In this document: positions 63,392 through 64,000 of the stretch, piece by piece
How the letters are laid out: each line of letters begins with the position of its first letter
Position numbering within the stretch: position 1 is the first letter of the stretch
Assembly: GCF_019924635.1 (NCBI RefSeq)
Contig: NZ_CP065037.1
Span: 434,001-498,000 of the forward strand
Direction: 5' to 3'
DNA length: 64,000 nt
Source of the DNA: Leifsonia sp. ZF2019
GTDB lineage: Bacteria; Actinomycetota; Actinomycetes; Actinomycetales; Microbacteriaceae
Notes under the pieces: generated by a model
What the model was told of the DNA's origin: nothing
Seen by the model: the letters and a program-made list of their open reading frames with translations, nothing else
Databases searched by the model: none
Made by a program: the position numbers and the translations under genes

Positions 63392-64000
63392 CTAGCCAGC
63401 CGCCGAGGACGCGGTCATCTGCTTAGCGGTCCAGTACACAATCCCGGGGATACCCGCAGCGCCCGAGTTGTTCTGTACCTGGATGGTGAGCTGGGTCGTC
63501 GATACTGCGGTGACCACAGCCGTAAACCGACCAGACGTTGCCGTTACCTGCGGAATCGGCGGCTGCGTGAACCTTCCCGTCGGAAGGCTGACCGTCACAG
63601 ACGCCACAGCCTGCGAGGCGACACCAGATGTGAATGCCGGAGTGATACCAGCGGCCTCGGCGAACGCATGATTGATCTGCCAACCATTCGCCGCAATGTA
63701 CGACTCCGCGCCAATGATCCGGGCCAGCTGACTGGTCGAGGGGTTCAGCCACGCGAAGAGATCCGACTGCGAGCGGAATGGGACTTCCCCACCAGGGGCT
63801 GCTGTGAACTGCGCCGTCTGCGTTACAACTACACCGGACGAGTTCGTCGCAGTGGCACCGGCAGGGATCAGAACCGTCGCGAGCTCCACCGCACCTGCTG
63901 GAATCGACGGCTTCGTCGGAGAAGCAGCCGCGGTACCCTGTGCAATCGCGATGACTGGAAGATCGTTCGCATCCGGTGTCGTCACCGTCGACGAGGAATC
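63392..64000 (-). CDS. phage tail/appendage protein, 5' truncated by window edge
   Basis: The frame stays open to the right edge (DSSSTVTTPDANDL), so the start lies outside; a GTG at 63985 is probably internal. The visible 200 residues are beta-rich: ELATVLIPAGATATNSSGVV, EVPFRSQSDLFAWLNPSTSQ, ASVTVSLPTGRFTQPPIPQV, ending IPGIVYWTAKQM. It resembles C-terminal parts of minor tail or receptor-binding proteins of actinophages. It precedes the 43-aa gene and endolysin with tight spacing. Confidence 0.6.
   Translation of the reverse strand, partial: DSSSTVTTPDANDLPVIAIAQGTAAASPTKPSIPAGAVELATVLIPAGATATNSSGVVVTQTAQFTAAPGGEVPFRSQSDLFAWLNPSTSQLARIIGAESYIAANGWQINHAFAEAAGITPAFTSGVASQAVASVTVSLPTGRFTQPPIPQVTATSGRFTAVVTAVSTTQLTIQVQNNSGAAGIPGIVYWTAKQMTASSAAG

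Larger units (their letters stand above)
56015..64000. mobile_element. prophage, late/lysis end, probably integrated in tRNA-Arg; continues past the window
   Basis: From the end of the tRNA to the edge the DNA is visibly less GC-rich and holds phage-type genes: HNH endonuclease, DUF3263 protein, tRNA-like gene, tail-appendage genes, a GH16 enzyme, CHAP endolysin and small membrane proteins, mostly leftward with tight spacing. Late genes pointing toward the att site and absence of an integrase suggest that int lies at the other end. No capsid, portal or terminase is in view, so completeness cannot be judged. Confidence 0.8.

Overview
The window is very GC-rich, gene-dense DNA with the look of a Gram-positive actinobacterium, most likely Microbacteriaceae (Leifsonia/Microbacterium-like). 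Supporting signs are many GTG starts, ATGA start/stop overlaps, a LAXTG-type (class E) sortase signal, a treY-treZ-glgX operon, a DUF3263 gene and several actinobacterial regulator types. The genus is an inference.

Layout. 1-9.5 kb: envelope and transport genes (partial lipase-like hydrolase, NlpC/P60 hydrolase, AI-2E-type permease) and regulator/target pairs (GntR with a CynX-type MFS permease, ArsR with an SRPBCC protein, AraC, LysR opposite an NAD-binding dehydrogenase). 9.5-15.3 kb: secreted proteins, namely a 1148-aa sortase-anchored hydrolase, an Ig-like secreted protein and an L,D-transpeptidase lipoprotein. 15.3-33.5 kb: efflux systems paired with regulators (MATE/MarR, MMPL/TetR, DHA2-MFS/MarR), a thiolase, and a cytochrome oxidase subunit I plus VKOR operon opposite a cysteine-rich HTH regulator. 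33.6-38.2 kb: a secreted muralytic-like protein, a PHP phosphoesterase, a DHFR-like reductase and acetyl-CoA synthetase. 38.4-45.6 kb: a leftward operon treY-treZ-glgX with a soluble Ser/Thr kinase translationally coupled at its end. 45.8-55.9 kb: small stress proteins, 3-hydroxyacyl-CoA dehydrogenase with TetR, oxidoreductases, a GlxA-type regulator, HAD phosphatase, aldo-keto reductase and dienelactone hydrolase.

55.9-64 kb: a tRNA-Arg(ACG) gene followed by visibly less GC-rich DNA that reads as the late end of a siphophage-type prophage, probably with attL in the tRNA 3' end. It holds an HNH endonuclease, a DUF3263 protein, a tRNA-like gene, tail-appendage genes (including a protein with eleven 20-residue repeats and a glycoside hydrolase family 16 enzyme), a lysis block (CHAP endolysin, a coiled-coil/TM protein, a TM/collagen-like protein, a holin-like protein) and an edge-truncated tail gene. 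No integrase is visible; it would lie beyond the right edge.

The most unusual signal is a set of dispersed palindromic repeat families (here called A: 57 nt x3, B: 57 nt x2, C: 63 nt x3, D: 90 nt x3). Each copy is unique in its gap or tandem, and every copy lies within about 30 nt of a stop codon, which suggests a REP-like system of gene-end elements. Several convincing operators can also be read directly between divergent genes.
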